DNA of 64,000 nt from Marinomonas pontica. Lineage in GTDB: Bacteria; Pseudomonadota; Gammaproteobacteria; Pseudomonadales; Marinomonadaceae. The position numbers and the translations under genes are program-made. Below, piece after piece: positions 8,448 through 17,631 of the stretch. Every line of letters begins with the position of its first letter. Position 1 is the first letter of the stretch. The stretch lies in NCBI RefSeq assembly GCF_026191375.1, contig NZ_JAODTL010000041.1:81984-145983 (forward strand), written 5' to 3'. Below the pieces are notes generated by a model, which worked only from the letters and a program-made list of their open reading frames with translations, was not told the origin of the DNA and did no database searches.

Positions 8448-10070
8448 ATGAAACTCAGCTCAATTAAAGTCAGTCATAAACTGTGGGGGCTTATTATCGT
8501 TTTAGTCGCCTTACTGGTCACCTTTAGTGCAACCACCTACCGCGAACTGTACGCTGAGTTATTACAAGCCCGTCAATTGCAAGTCAAAGAACAGGTGGAT
8601 AACGCCTACTCACTGGTTGCCTTCTACGCAGACCAAGCGGATACGATCGGCGAAGACAACGCCAAACAGTCGGCACTCGCCGCCTTATCTGCATTACGCT
8701 TTGGCGAGGACGGGTACTTCTGGGTAAATGACATGCAAACCAAACTCCTTATGCACCCATTCAAACCACAAAATGCCGGCAAAGACATGTCTAATACAAC
8801 GGATGCAAAAGGCCAATTTCATTGGAAAAATATGGTCTCTGTGGTGAAACAGCAAGGCGAAGGCTATGTTGAATACGCCTACAAAGGCCCTCAAGTAAGC
8901 CAACCAGAAGACAAAGTATCCTATGTTAAAGGCTACCAACCATGGGGCTGGGTGATTGGCAGCGGAGTTTTATACAGCAGTGTCACCGACATATTCTGGA
9001 AGTCGATTACCCAATCAGCCATCATTGAAATGTCATTGATAATGCTCGCCATGATTGGAAGCATTTTGATTGTTCGCAACATCACGCAGCCATTAAAAAC
9101 CGTAACAGAACACCTACAACATATTTCTAATGGCAACCTAACCAAACACATCGATATGCAACGTGCTGATGAGATTGGCATCTTGGCCAATGCGGCCAAT
9201 CGAGTATCCAGTTCCCTAAACGACACGCTACTCGAAGTCGACCACGCCATCACAGAGTTGCAAGCCGTGTGTGTTCAAATGCAAGGCAACAGCCTCAATA
9301 CCCAAAAAGGCATGGATCACCAATTCCAAGAAGTCGAACTGTTGGCCACCGCCATGAATGAAATGTCTTATTCTATTAAAGACGTTGCACAACATGCCAA
9401 AGACACGGCGGACGCCACTCAAACGGTTCAAACCATTACCCGTCAAAGCAGTCAAGACCTTGATGCCACCAACATCGACATTCAGAGCTTAACCACGCAC
9501 ATTGAAGGAGCCAACGACGTCATCATTAAACTACTAGAGCAAACAGGCGATATCGATTCCGTGCTGGGGGTGATTGGCGATATTTCAGAACAAACCAATT
9601 TGCTCGCACTCAACGCCGCCATTGAAGCCGCTCGCGCAGGTGAATTGGGTCGTGGCTTTGCGGTAGTTGCAGACGAAGTACGCTCACTGGCCAGCCGAAC
9701 TCAAGGCTCTACCGTCGAAATCCGCGCAATTATTGAAAAGCTACAACATCAATCAAAAGAAGCATCTACTTCCATGGCCACCAGCACAGAACAAGCGGAA
9801 CGCGGTGCCGGCCGAATGCATGTGGCCGCTGAAAACCTCAAAAACATGCTGATTCAAGTCGATGACGTGTCCGCAAGAAGCTTACAAATCGCCTCCGCAG
9901 CAGAGCAGCAAGGCGCCGTGGCCGAAGAGATCAATCACAACTTGATGGGCATTCGTGAAGTGTCTGAAAAAGTATTGGAAGACTCTCAACAAGTGTCCGA
10001 AGGCAGCACCATGATCGCCAAAATGACCGACGAGCTAAGTAAGAAAATCAAACAGTTCCAGTTTGCTTGA
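8448..10070 (+). CDS. Methyl-accepting chemotaxis protein with Cache sensor
   Basis: A 540-residue chemoreceptor: a first membrane helix (residues about 12-30), a periplasmic single-Cache domain containing [11 protein letters not shown] and [15 protein letters not shown], a second helix at about 190-210, a HAMP domain, and a C-terminal methyl-accepting signalling domain with the conserved hairpin [19 protein letters not shown] and [12 protein letters not shown]. It should signal to the CheA/CheW array. The sCache_2 type often senses small organic acids; the ligand is not predictable. A terminator follows at 10092. Confidence 0.94.
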   Translation: MKLSSIKVSHKLWGLIIVLVALLVTFSATTYRELYAELLQARQLQVKEQVDNAYSLVAFYADQADTIGEDNAKQSALAALSALRFGEDGYFWVNDMQTKLLMHPFKPQNAGKDMSNTTDAKGQFHWKNMVSVVKQQGEGYVEYAYKGPQVSQPEDKVSYVKGYQPWGWVIGSGVLYSSVTDIFWKSITQSAIIEMSLIMLAMIGSILIVRNITQPLKTVTEHLQHISNGNLTKHIDMQRADEIGILANAANRVSSSLNDTLLEVDHAITELQAVCVQMQGNSLNTQKGMDHQFQEVELLATAMNEMSYSIKDVAQHAKDTADATQTVQTITRQSSQDLDATNIDIQSLTTHIEGANDVIIKLLEQTGDIDSVLGVIGDISEQTNLLALNAAIEAARAGELGRGFAVVADEVRSLASRTQGSTVEIRAIIEKLQHQSKEASTSMATSTEQAERGAGRMHVAAENLKNMLIQVDDVSARSLQIASAAEQQGAVAEEINHNLMGIREVSEKVLEDSQQVSEGSTMIAKMTDELSKKIKQFQFA

Positions 10071-10091
10071 GAGCCTTTCTATCCTGTAACA

Positions 10092-10120
10092 AGAGGTGAG
10101 CTAAGCACTCATCTCTTTTT
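10092..10120 (+). terminator. Rho-independent terminator after the chemoreceptor
   Basis: A 9-bp stem (10092-10100 with 10108-10116, one G-T pair) closes a 7-base loop and is followed by TTTTT, 22 bases after the chemoreceptor stop. Confidence 0.8.
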
Positions 10121-10162
10121 CGTTTAAGCTCGCTGCGGTTAAAAACGTAAATATGATTTTAA

Positions 10163-10933
10163 CTAAAGCGTCCTTATATATTGACTTGGCGTTACTCCAA
10201 ATGACTTGTAAAAGCGCTGACTAAAGCGTTCTTGAGACTGGTAGCCGCAACGCACCGCAATGTCGATTTGTTGATCGTAACCTTGTTGCATCAAGCTGAT
10301 TGCATGATTCATACGCACTCGGGTTAACAGGGTTCTAAACTGAGTATTTTCTTCTTTCAAACGACGAATCAAGGTAGCTCGACTCATTGAGAAATGGGCC
10401 GCAACTTGATCCAATTGATAATCCTGCCATGGCGCTTGTTGCATGAGTTCAGTGACTTTTTGCGCAAAGGGCACAGAATGCCCATCAAAAAGTAGATGCA
10501 ATTTACCGACTTCGGCCATCTGTTGATAAAAGCCATTAATCCAATACGCTTGAGCCGTCTCACTCAATCCATCGATATCCAATCCCATTAAGAAATCAAG
10601 ACTCTCCATCAAAGCGCGGCTAGGTTTAAAGCGCGGCGACCACTCACCATCTACTGCCATGCTTAGCTGTATCATGGCTTCTGGAGGTGACAATAAAAAA
10701 CTCATCTGCACTGACAAAAATCGCGCTTTGGTTGGCTCATTTTCAAACGTCAGTTGTTGCCCTGCTTTTGTTAATAGCAAGGTCGATGCATCAAATTCCA
10801 ACACATCATCTTGCCAGAATAGACGTTTACGCCCTGAACGAATTTTAAAGAGGCTAGGAGTAAGAATCGCCACATTACGCAATCGCTGTGCTTGTACCCC
10901 ATACACATGACTGACTTTAAAAGCAGGACGCAT
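10163..10933 (-). CDS. AraC family transcriptional regulator
   Basis: A 256-residue regulator with an AraC-type double helix-turn-helix in the last 100 residues: DYQLDQVAAHFSMSRATLIRRLK is the first HTH and IDIAVRCGYQSQERFSQRFYKSFGVTPSQYI the second, with the family signature. The N-terminal half (about 130 residues) is a probable ligand or dimerisation domain of unknown specificity. It lies 34 bases after the PEBP gene on the same strand, so that gene is a possible target or operon partner. Confidence 0.9.
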   Translation of the reverse strand: MRPAFKVSHVYGVQAQRLRNVAILTPSLFKIRSGRKRLFWQDDVLEFDASTLLLTKAGQQLTFENEPTKARFLSVQMSFLLSPPEAMIQLSMAVDGEWSPRFKPSRALMESLDFLMGLDIDGLSETAQAYWINGFYQQMAEVGKLHLLFDGHSVPFAQKVTELMQQAPWQDYQLDQVAAHFSMSRATLIRRLKEENTQFRTLLTRVRMNHAISLMQQGYDQQIDIAVRCGYQSQERFSQRFYKSFGVTPSQYIRTL

Positions 10934-10967
10934 TGTTACTCACTCCTAAACCCTAATAAATGATGGA

Positions 10968-11504
10968 TTAACGATGATAAGGTGCGACCAGCACGGCCTT
11001 ACCGATGGCCATACTGCGCACGGTAAAACCCGCTAACGCGGATGAAACATCGGCATTTAGATCCAGCTTTTCGACAGGCAATGCCCAAACCGTAAACTGG
11101 TAACGGTGCATATTATCGCCTTTAGGAGGACAAACACCGCCAAACCCCACACTACCGTAATCAGACTTCAGCTCAGTTGCACCCAGCTTAGTTAAGTCAG
11201 CACCTTGAGCCAAAGACGACACAGAAGCTGGAATATTAAACGCAGACCAATGCCACCAACCACTGCCTGACGGCGCATCAGGGTCGTATGCGGTAAGGGC
11301 AAAACTCTTTGTGCCTTTTGGTGCATCTGCCCACTGCAGTTGTGGCGACTTATTCTCCCCTGAGCAACCGAAACCATCAAACTCAAACACTTGCGGTATT
11401 TTCTTACCCTCTTGAATATCTTGGCTGGTTAATTCAAATGCATTGCTGCTCATGGAGACTAAGCCACTTAACGCTGCCGTCATAAAAATTACTTTATTCA
11501 TCAT
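10968..11504 (-). CDS. YbhB/YbcL family Raf-kinase-inhibitor-like (PEBP) protein, exported
   Basis: A phosphatidylethanolamine-binding-protein fold of about 178 residues with the PEBP signatures AYDPDAPSGSGWWHW and DYGSVGFGGVCPPKGDNMHRYQFTVWA. A signal peptide covers about residues 1-23 (ending SNA), so it is periplasmic. An upstream GTG at 11510 is in frame but overlaps the TAAGG ribosome site, which is correctly spaced for the ATG at 11504. Bacterial members have no firmly established function. Confidence 0.88.
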   Translation of the reverse strand: MMNKVIFMTAALSGLVSMSSNAFELTSQDIQEGKKIPQVFEFDGFGCSGENKSPQLQWADAPKGTKSFALTAYDPDAPSGSGWWHWSAFNIPASVSSLAQGADLTKLGATELKSDYGSVGFGGVCPPKGDNMHRYQFTVWALPVEKLDLNADVSSALAGFTVRSMAIGKAVLVAPYHR

Positions 11505-11640
11505 TGTCACCTTACTGTTTTAATCTTTAGAGTCGTTATAGTAAGGATTCAAGATCATTCGAACTCGACAAAAAGTATCTTATTAAGACCTTAAATTAAT
11601 TTTTTTGACACTTTGTGCTCTACCTCATGAAAAAACTAAA

Positions 11641-12993
11641 TCACTCCAGTTTTCGATACAAGGATCGCAAGCTGATCCCTGCAATCTCAGCCACTTGTTC
11701 CTTATTGTTGTCGTGTGCGGCCATGAGATCGGACAAGTAACGCTTTTCTGCTGTTTTTAAATCCACCCACGCAACCTTTTCACCTTCCGCGGTTTGCCCA
11801 TACGTCACCAGCGTGAGCGATAAATCCGTTTGTTGGTGAATGCTCGTATCGATATTTAGGCTCTCCAATATGGTGTCACGCTCAATCACATTGGTGTCAG
11901 TTAACAACACAGCTCGGTTCAAGATATTACTGAGTTCTCGAATATTGCCGGGGAAAGGGTAATGTTGTAACGCCTGCAACGCAGAGTGTGTTAAGTGGTA
12001 TTCTTTTCGCTCACTGATGCGTTTTAACAAGGTGCTAATCAACAAAGGCAAATCCGCTTGACGATCGCGCAACGGAGGAACAAAAATCGGGAATACATTA
12101 ATTCGATAATACAAATCCTGGCGAAACTCGCCTGCTTTCACCATTTGCGCGAGGTTTTTGTGAGTGGCGCAAATCAACCGAAAGTTGGTGTGTTTGATCG
12201 TCGAAGACCCCACAGGGCGAAACGCACCCGTTTCAATTAGGCGTAACAACTTTACCTGCATCGACAACGGCACATCACCAATTTCATCTAAAAATAGCGT
12301 ACCGCCATTGGCCAATTCCACCAGCCCAGTTCGGTTACTGTGAGCCCCCGTGAACGACCCTTTGAGATGACCAAACAGCTCGCTTTCAAACAGTGAATCC
12401 GTCAGGCCAGCACACTCCAGTGTGACCAACGAATTTTTAGCGCGATCACTGCCTTGGTGAACGGCCTGAGCTACCAACTCTTTACCGCTACCAGATTCGC
12501 CTAACAACAAGACCGAAGCATCGCTGTGGCTCACGCGAGTGATCTTTTCCAACATCTGATTAAAGGCCTTACTCGCCCCCACCAATTTGGCGCTACCTTC
12601 TTCCACACTGGCCACCGAAACCGGCCGCAGCAGCTCAACAAAAAACAACAATTCGCCCTGTTCATTATGAATCGGCAACATTTCCACATCGACGTGTTCT
12701 TTTCCTCGCGGCGTCTGGTGAATGTGTAAAACACGTTCTTTCCGCCCTGACTGCAAAGTGGCAGACAAGGGGCAATCCTCTCCCGCTTCATCACAAGGTA
12801 CCGTGTAGCCGTGCGATATTTCAAAGCAACGAGCAGGCTTATCCAGCGCGATGTCACCAAATTGATCTCGATAATGCTGGTTAAACGCCACAATACGGTA
12901 ATCCGTAGACACCAAAATAGCAGGGCAATCATAACCCTCTAACATACTAGCAAAGCCGCGAGTAGCCACTGTGTCGGATGCAATGATCTTCAT
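11641..12993 (-). CDS. fisR: FisR-type sigma54-dependent activator of sulfide oxidation
   Basis: A 450-residue enhancer-binding protein. Residues 1-130 form a PAS-like sensor with cysteines at 56, 67 and 74; the AAA+ domain has Walker A GESGSGKE (165-172) and the sigma54-contact loop GSFTGA (212-217, with Ser instead of the usual Ala); the C-terminus is a Fis HTH (NNKEQVAEIAGISLRSLYRKLE). The 11- and 7-residue cysteine spacing equals that reported for the sulfane-sulfur-sensing cysteines of FisR (53, 64, 71) as I recall it. It is divergent from the persulfide dioxygenase, which has a sigma54 promoter. Sulfide-responsive activation of the pdo-sqr-sulP genes is a strong inference. Confidence 0.85.
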   Translation of the reverse strand: MKIIASDTVATRGFASMLEGYDCPAILVSTDYRIVAFNQHYRDQFGDIALDKPARCFEISHGYTVPCDEAGEDCPLSATLQSGRKERVLHIHQTPRGKEHVDVEMLPIHNEQGELLFFVELLRPVSVASVEEGSAKLVGASKAFNQMLEKITRVSHSDASVLLLGESGSGKELVAQAVHQGSDRAKNSLVTLECAGLTDSLFESELFGHLKGSFTGAHSNRTGLVELANGGTLFLDEIGDVPLSMQVKLLRLIETGAFRPVGSSTIKHTNFRLICATHKNLAQMVKAGEFRQDLYYRINVFPIFVPPLRDRQADLPLLISTLLKRISERKEYHLTHSALQALQHYPFPGNIRELSNILNRAVLLTDTNVIERDTILESLNIDTSIHQQTDLSLTLVTYGQTAEGEKVAWVDLKTAEKRYLSDLMAAHDNNKEQVAEIAGISLRSLYRKLE

Positions 12994-13009
12994 AATTCCA
13001 TGCCATTAA

Positions 13010-13036
13010 TGTCAAAAATTTACGCCAAATATGACA
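13010..13036. promoter_or_regulatory. Candidate FisR upstream activating site
   Basis: TGTCA (13010-13014) and TGACA (13032-13036) form a 5-bp inverted repeat separated by 17 bases, about 100 bp upstream of the sigma54 promoter. Position and symmetry fit an enhancer site, but the FisR site consensus is not known to me, so this is a guess. Confidence 0.4.
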
Positions 13037-13132
13037 AAAGAAATTACATTAGTCAAATCTAATTAATAAAGAAAAAAACACAAAAATTTATTTAACCTTA
13101 AATTTCAATAAGTTAAATAAAAATATTGTGTT

Positions 13133-13148
13133 TGGCACGCTTTCTGCC
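13133..13148 (+). promoter_or_regulatory. Sigma54 (-24/-12) promoter of the persulfide dioxygenase gene
   Basis: TTGGCACGCTTTCTGCC has the invariant GG at 13134-13135 and GC at 13146-13147 with exactly ten bases between, matching the RpoN consensus TGGCACG-N4-TTGC except one base. Transcription should begin about 12 bases downstream, giving a leader of about 60 bases before GAGGTG and the ATG at 13217. Confidence 0.88.
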
Positions 13149-13216
13149 TTTGTACCAAGTATCCATCCAACAAATGGGCATTCCATTTGTGAAGAAAACC
13201 GACATTGAGGTGACAC

Positions 13217-14098
13217 ATGACAACCCATTTAACGGCAAAACCTGACGTAGCTGTATTTTTTGATAAAGACTCCAGTACCTTTTCTTATGTGGTGAAGGAC
13301 CCAGCGTCGTCAAGCTGTGCGATCGTAGACAGCGTTTTGGATTTTGACTATGCCTCTGGTGGCACCTTTCACAAAAGCGCCGACGACATCATCGACTACG
13401 TGATCGCGCATAAACTGAAAGTAGAATGGCTAATAGAAACACACGTCCACGCCGACCATCTTTCTGCTGCCCCTTACATTCAGAAAAAATTGGGCGGAAA
13501 AATTGGCATTGGCGCACAAATCACGACGGTTCAAGAAACCTTTGCCAACGTATTTAATGAAGGTACTGACTTCCTACACGATGGTTCTCAGTTCGATTAC
13601 CTCTTCCAAGATGGTGAACAATTCCATATTGGCGACATGCCATGCACCGCGCTTCACACCCCCGGCCACACACCAGCTTGTTTTACACATGTTCTGGGCG
13701 ACGCTGTTTTCGTTGGTGACACATTATTTATGCCTGACGCCGGAACGGCACGCGCGGACTTCCCTGGTGGAGACGCCGGCATCCTGTTCGACTCGGTTCA
13801 AAAAATCTTAGCGTTGCCAGAAGATCATCGTATCTTCATGTGCCACGACTACTGCCCGAACGGCCGAGAATTAGAGTACCAAACCACCGTCAAAGCCCAG
13901 CGCGAGCAAAATATTCACGTCAAACAAGGCATCAGCAAATCAACCTTCGTTGACCTAAGAGAAGCTCGCGACAGAACCTTGTCCATGCCTCGCCTGATTT
14001 TGCCATCGTTACAAATCAACATGAGAGCAGGACACATGCCAGAACCAGAAGACAATGGTTTATCTTATCTAAAGATTCCGTTGAATGCATTTAAGTAG
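13217..14098 (+). CDS. pdo: Persulfide dioxygenase (MBL fold, Blh/PDO type)
   Basis: A 293-residue metallo-beta-lactamase-fold protein with the iron-binding motif THVHADH (residues 75-81), the distal TPGHTP histidine and GDTLFMPDAG. These identify the ETHE1/Blh group, which oxidises glutathione persulfide to sulfite using O2 and one Fe(II). A good ribosome site GAGGTG sits seven bases before the ATG. It is the first gene of a set with DUF442-SQR and SulP, transcribed from a sigma54 promoter. The SQR neighbour supports persulfide oxidation over the other MBL activities. Confidence 0.9.
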   Translation: MTTHLTAKPDVAVFFDKDSSTFSYVVKDPASSSCAIVDSVLDFDYASGGTFHKSADDIIDYVIAHKLKVEWLIETHVHADHLSAAPYIQKKLGGKIGIGAQITTVQETFANVFNEGTDFLHDGSQFDYLFQDGEQFHIGDMPCTALHTPGHTPACFTHVLGDAVFVGDTLFMPDAGTARADFPGGDAGILFDSVQKILALPEDHRIFMCHDYCPNGRELEYQTTVKAQREQNIHVKQGISKSTFVDLREARDRTLSMPRLILPSLQINMRAGHMPEPEDNGLSYLKIPLNAFK

Positions 14099-14179
14099 AT
14101 CGTAACGACAAGAGCAACTAACTATAAATATCCTAATGACCATTAGGCTAAATAATAATTATATAAAGTGAGAACAGCC

Positions 14180-15820
14180 ATGTTACGCAAACAAATCACA
14201 GACAACTATTCCGTCTCTGAGCAGATCAGCTTAGACGATGTAGACGCTTTAGCAGAATCTGGCGTCACACTTATCATTTGTAATCGACCAGATGGTGAAG
14301 AGGAAGGACAATTACCTTTTGCCGATGTTGCCGCTTATGCAAAAGAAAAAAACATTAAGGCTGAGCACATTCCGTTTGCTGGCGGGCAAATGACAACAGC
14401 CGATGTTATAGCATTTCAAGCTGCCATTAAAGATGCAGATAATATTCACGCCTATTGCCGAACCGGTAATCGCTCTAGCCAAATTTGGCAAGCAGCTCAG
14501 GAAGCTTCACCTGCTGATCCCTCCACTCAAGACAATAAAGCCTCTTCCGCAACAGCCGATAAAGCACAGCCTAAAGAAGACAACAAAACAACCACTCAAT
14601 ACGATGTTGTGGTAGTCGGTGCAGGCTCAGCCGGTATTTCTACCGCCGCCAGTTTATTAAAACGCAAACCTGGCTTGAAAATTTGTTTGATTGATCCTGC
14701 TGAAAGTCATTTTTATCAGCCCGGTTGGACGCTGGTAGGCGGCGGTGTGTTTAAAGCAGCCAATACGCGCCGCAACATGGCTGATGTTATTCCAGCACAC
14801 ACAAAATGGCTAAAAGAAGCGGTAAAAACGTTCTTGCCAAATGAAAACAAAGTTGTGCTCGAAAACGGCCAAAAAATAGCTTATCAATACCTAGTCGTGG
14901 CGGCTGGTATCAAGCTTAATTGGGACGCCATTGAAGGCTTATCAGAGACATTAGGCCGCAACGGCGTGACATCAAATTATCGTTACGACTTAGCACCTTA
15001 TACATGGGATTTAGTTAAAAACTTAAACGGCGGCAAAGCCGTATTCACCCAACCGCCCATGCCAATCAAATGCGCAGGCGCGCCACAAAAAGCCATGTAT
15101 TTGTCATGCGATCATTGGTTGAAGAATGACAAACTGAAAGATATCAATGTCTCATTTTACAACGCAGGTGCCGTACTATTTGGCGTTGCTGACTATGTTC
15201 CTGCTTTGGAAAGTTATATTCAAAAATACCAAGTAAATACTCACTTCACTCACAACCTAGTCAAAGTGGACGGTCCAAACAAACGCGCCTATTTTGCCAC
15301 CACAGACAAAGACGGTGAGAAAAGCATCGTAGAGACCGAGTTCGATATGTTACATGTTTGCCCACCACAAACAGCTCCAGACTTCATTCGCAATAGCCCA
15401 TTAGTGGATGCGGCTGGCTGGGTCGATGTGGATAAAGAAACCTTGCAACATACCCAGTTCAAAAACATCTGGTCATTAGGTGATGTAAGCAACACGCCAA
15501 ACGCAAAAACCATGGCAGCGGCTCGTAAACAAGCACCGGTCGTGGCACAAAACATTGCTGATGCTATCGACGGAAATACGATAAGAGCCATCTACGACGG
15601 TTACGGCTCCTGCCCGCTTACCGTTGAACGCGGCAAGATTGTCTTGGCGGAATTTGGTTACGGCGGAAAGCTGCTGCCGACCTTCCCGACATGGCTGAAC
15701 GATGGCACCAAACCCACCTATCTCGCTTGGGTGCTGAAAGAAGACTTGCTGCCTCCTTTCTACTGGCACGGGATGCTGAAAGGCTATGAATGGTTTGTTA
15801 AACCAACAATGCGTAAGTAA
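14180..15820 (+). CDS. sqr: DUF442-sulfide:quinone oxidoreductase fusion
   Basis: A two-domain protein of about 546 residues. Residues 1-105 are a DUF442 (beta-lactamase-hydrolase-like phosphatase) domain with HAYCRTGNRS, a CxxxxxR loop of the rhodanese/dual-specificity-phosphatase kind (Cys about 93). After a charged linker (about 110-140) comes an FAD-dependent sulfide:quinone oxidoreductase with GAGSAGIS at about 147 and two conserved cysteine regions (KCAGAPQKAMYLSCD, HVCPPQ). SQR oxidises sulfide to sulfane sulfur and reduces quinone; the DUF442 part may pass or hydrolyse the sulfane sulfur. A GTG at 14168 is also in frame. Start preferred at ATG 14180. Confidence 0.9.
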   Translation: MLRKQITDNYSVSEQISLDDVDALAESGVTLIICNRPDGEEEGQLPFADVAAYAKEKNIKAEHIPFAGGQMTTADVIAFQAAIKDADNIHAYCRTGNRSSQIWQAAQEASPADPSTQDNKASSATADKAQPKEDNKTTTQYDVVVVGAGSAGISTAASLLKRKPGLKICLIDPAESHFYQPGWTLVGGGVFKAANTRRNMADVIPAHTKWLKEAVKTFLPNENKVVLENGQKIAYQYLVVAAGIKLNWDAIEGLSETLGRNGVTSNYRYDLAPYTWDLVKNLNGGKAVFTQPPMPIKCAGAPQKAMYLSCDHWLKNDKLKDINVSFYNAGAVLFGVADYVPALESYIQKYQVNTHFTHNLVKVDGPNKRAYFATTDKDGEKSIVETEFDMLHVCPPQTAPDFIRNSPLVDAAGWVDVDKETLQHTQFKNIWSLGDVSNTPNAKTMAAARKQAPVVAQNIADAIDGNTIRAIYDGYGSCPLTVERGKIVLAEFGYGGKLLPTFPTWLNDGTKPTYLAWVLKEDLLPPFYWHGMLKGYEWFVKPTMRK

Positions 15821-15833
15821 CGAGAGCTTCAAG

Positions 15834-17552
15834 ATGACCATTGAACGTTTCATTCCCGCCCTGTCTTGGCTAAAGACCTATAACCGTGGGCAATTTAGCC
15901 AAGACGCCACCGCGGCGTTTATCGTCACCATGTTGCTGATTCCTCAGTCACTGGCGTATGCCATGCTGGCTGGGGTGCCACCAGAAGTGGGTTTATATTC
16001 CAGTATATTACCTTTGGTTTTGTACGCTTTCTTTGGCACCAGCACATCTTTGTCAGTTGGCCCAGTTGCCGTGGCGTCACTCATGACGGCGACGTCACTG
16101 GCGGTGATTACCGAGCAAGGTACAGCCAGCTATCTCACTGGTGCTATTACGCTCGCTTTGTTATCTGGCACCATGCTAGTGATCATGGGCGTAATGAAAC
16201 TAGGCATGGTAACAAACCTGCTTTCTCACTCGGTGATTTCTGGGTTTATTTCTGCTTCCGGTATTATTATTGCGCTGAGCCAGCTGAAACACATTTTGGG
16301 CATTCAAGCCCATGGCGATAATGTTGTCACACAATTGCTTTCTATGCTGGAAAACATCGGTCAATTTAAACCCATGACCTTTGTGATTGGCGTTTCTGTC
16401 ATCGCATTTTTGCTGTTAGCTCGTCGTCACGCGAAACGTTTTTTGATCATTCTAAAAGTTCCTGAAGCATCAGCGGCGTCGTTGGCCAAAACAGCCCCCA
16501 TTCTCGGTGTGTTATCCAGCCTTGCGGTGGTGTATTTATATGATCTACCGTCCCATGGCGTGGCGATTACTGGACACATTCCCGCAGGATTGCCGACCTT
16601 AATGTTCACCTTGCCTTCCTTGGACTTGATTAAAGAGCTGGCACTGCCTGCACTGATGATTTCCATTATTGGCTATGTAGAGTCCATTTCCGTTGGCAAA
16701 ACGTTGGGCGCTAAACGACGTGAAAAAGTCAAACCGAATCAAGAGCTGATTGGTTTAGGGGCCGCCAACATTGCTTCAGGCGTTTCAGGCGGCTTTCCTG
16801 TCACCGGTGGGTTTTCTCGCTCTGTGGTGAACTTTGATGCCGGTGCGGTCACTCAGCTTGCCAGCATCATGACGGCTCTCGGTATTATGATCGCGTCTTT
16901 GCTGTTAACGCCTATGTTGTACTTTTTGCCCAAAGCCACACTGGCGGCGACCATCATTGTAGCGGTCACAACCCTGATAGATTTTTCTATCTTGAAAAAA
17001 ACCTGGCTGTTTTCTCGCAGTGATTTCTATGCCGTGCTCGCAACCATAGTAATTACCTTGTTGCTTGGTGTGGAAGTGGGTGTCGCTTCTGGGGTCGTTT
17101 TATCGATTGCCTTGCATTTGTATCGTACATCGAAACCACACGTGGCCGAAGTTGGCTTGATCAAGGGCTCAGAGCACTTTCGTAATGTGAAACGCTATGA
17201 GGTAGAAACTTCCCCTCAATTGCTTTGTTTACGACCAGACGAGAGCCTGTTCTTTGCCAATGCAACGTTTTTGGAAGATCACATCATCGACACCATTAGC
17301 CAGCGCAAAGACATTAACCATGTGGTGATTCAATGCAGCGCCGTGAATGAAATTGATTTCAGCGCCTTAGAAATGCTTGAAGCCCTTAACCTGCAATTAA
17401 AAAGCTTGAACATAAAACTCTCGCTTTCGGAGGTAAAAGGCCCCGTAATGGATCACCTAGAATGTAGCGGATTCCTGCAGCACCTCAATGGCAAAGTGTA
17501 TTTATCGCAATTCCAAGCGTTTAAAGATATTACACAATCCTCAGCCAGCTAA
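15834..17552 (+). CDS. SulP family anion transporter with STAS domain
   Basis: A 572-residue SulP permease: about 10-12 membrane helices including the QSLAYAMLAGVPPEVGLYSS and GGFPVTGGFSRSVVN signatures, and a C-terminal STAS domain (about 440-560). It starts 14 bases after sqr, so the two are co-transcribed. SulP proteins move sulfate, bicarbonate or similar anions; beside SQR and persulfide dioxygenase, export of sulfite or sulfate end product is the likely role. An upstream in-frame ATG at 15786 lies within sqr and is not preferred. Confidence 0.88.
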   Translation: MTIERFIPALSWLKTYNRGQFSQDATAAFIVTMLLIPQSLAYAMLAGVPPEVGLYSSILPLVLYAFFGTSTSLSVGPVAVASLMTATSLAVITEQGTASYLTGAITLALLSGTMLVIMGVMKLGMVTNLLSHSVISGFISASGIIIALSQLKHILGIQAHGDNVVTQLLSMLENIGQFKPMTFVIGVSVIAFLLLARRHAKRFLIILKVPEASAASLAKTAPILGVLSSLAVVYLYDLPSHGVAITGHIPAGLPTLMFTLPSLDLIKELALPALMISIIGYVESISVGKTLGAKRREKVKPNQELIGLGAANIASGVSGGFPVTGGFSRSVVNFDAGAVTQLASIMTALGIMIASLLLTPMLYFLPKATLAATIIVAVTTLIDFSILKKTWLFSRSDFYAVLATIVITLLLGVEVGVASGVVLSIALHLYRTSKPHVAEVGLIKGSEHFRNVKRYEVETSPQLLCLRPDESLFFANATFLEDHIIDTISQRKDINHVVIQCSAVNEIDFSALEMLEALNLQLKSLNIKLSLSEVKGPVMDHLECSGFLQHLNGKVYLSQFQAFKDITQSSAS

Positions 17553-17585
17553 TAACTAATACCAAATACCTAAGCAAGCAGAGAC

Positions 17586-17620
17586 AAAAAATCCAATGGC
17601 GTTGCGGCCATTGGATTTTT
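17586..17620. terminator. Bidirectional terminator between sulP and the M20 peptidase
   Basis: A perfect 10-bp stem (17591-17600 with 17607-17616) is flanked by AAAAA on the left and TTTT on the right, so it can end transcripts from both convergent genes. Confidence 0.88.
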
Positions 17621-17631
17621 CTTGGTGTATG

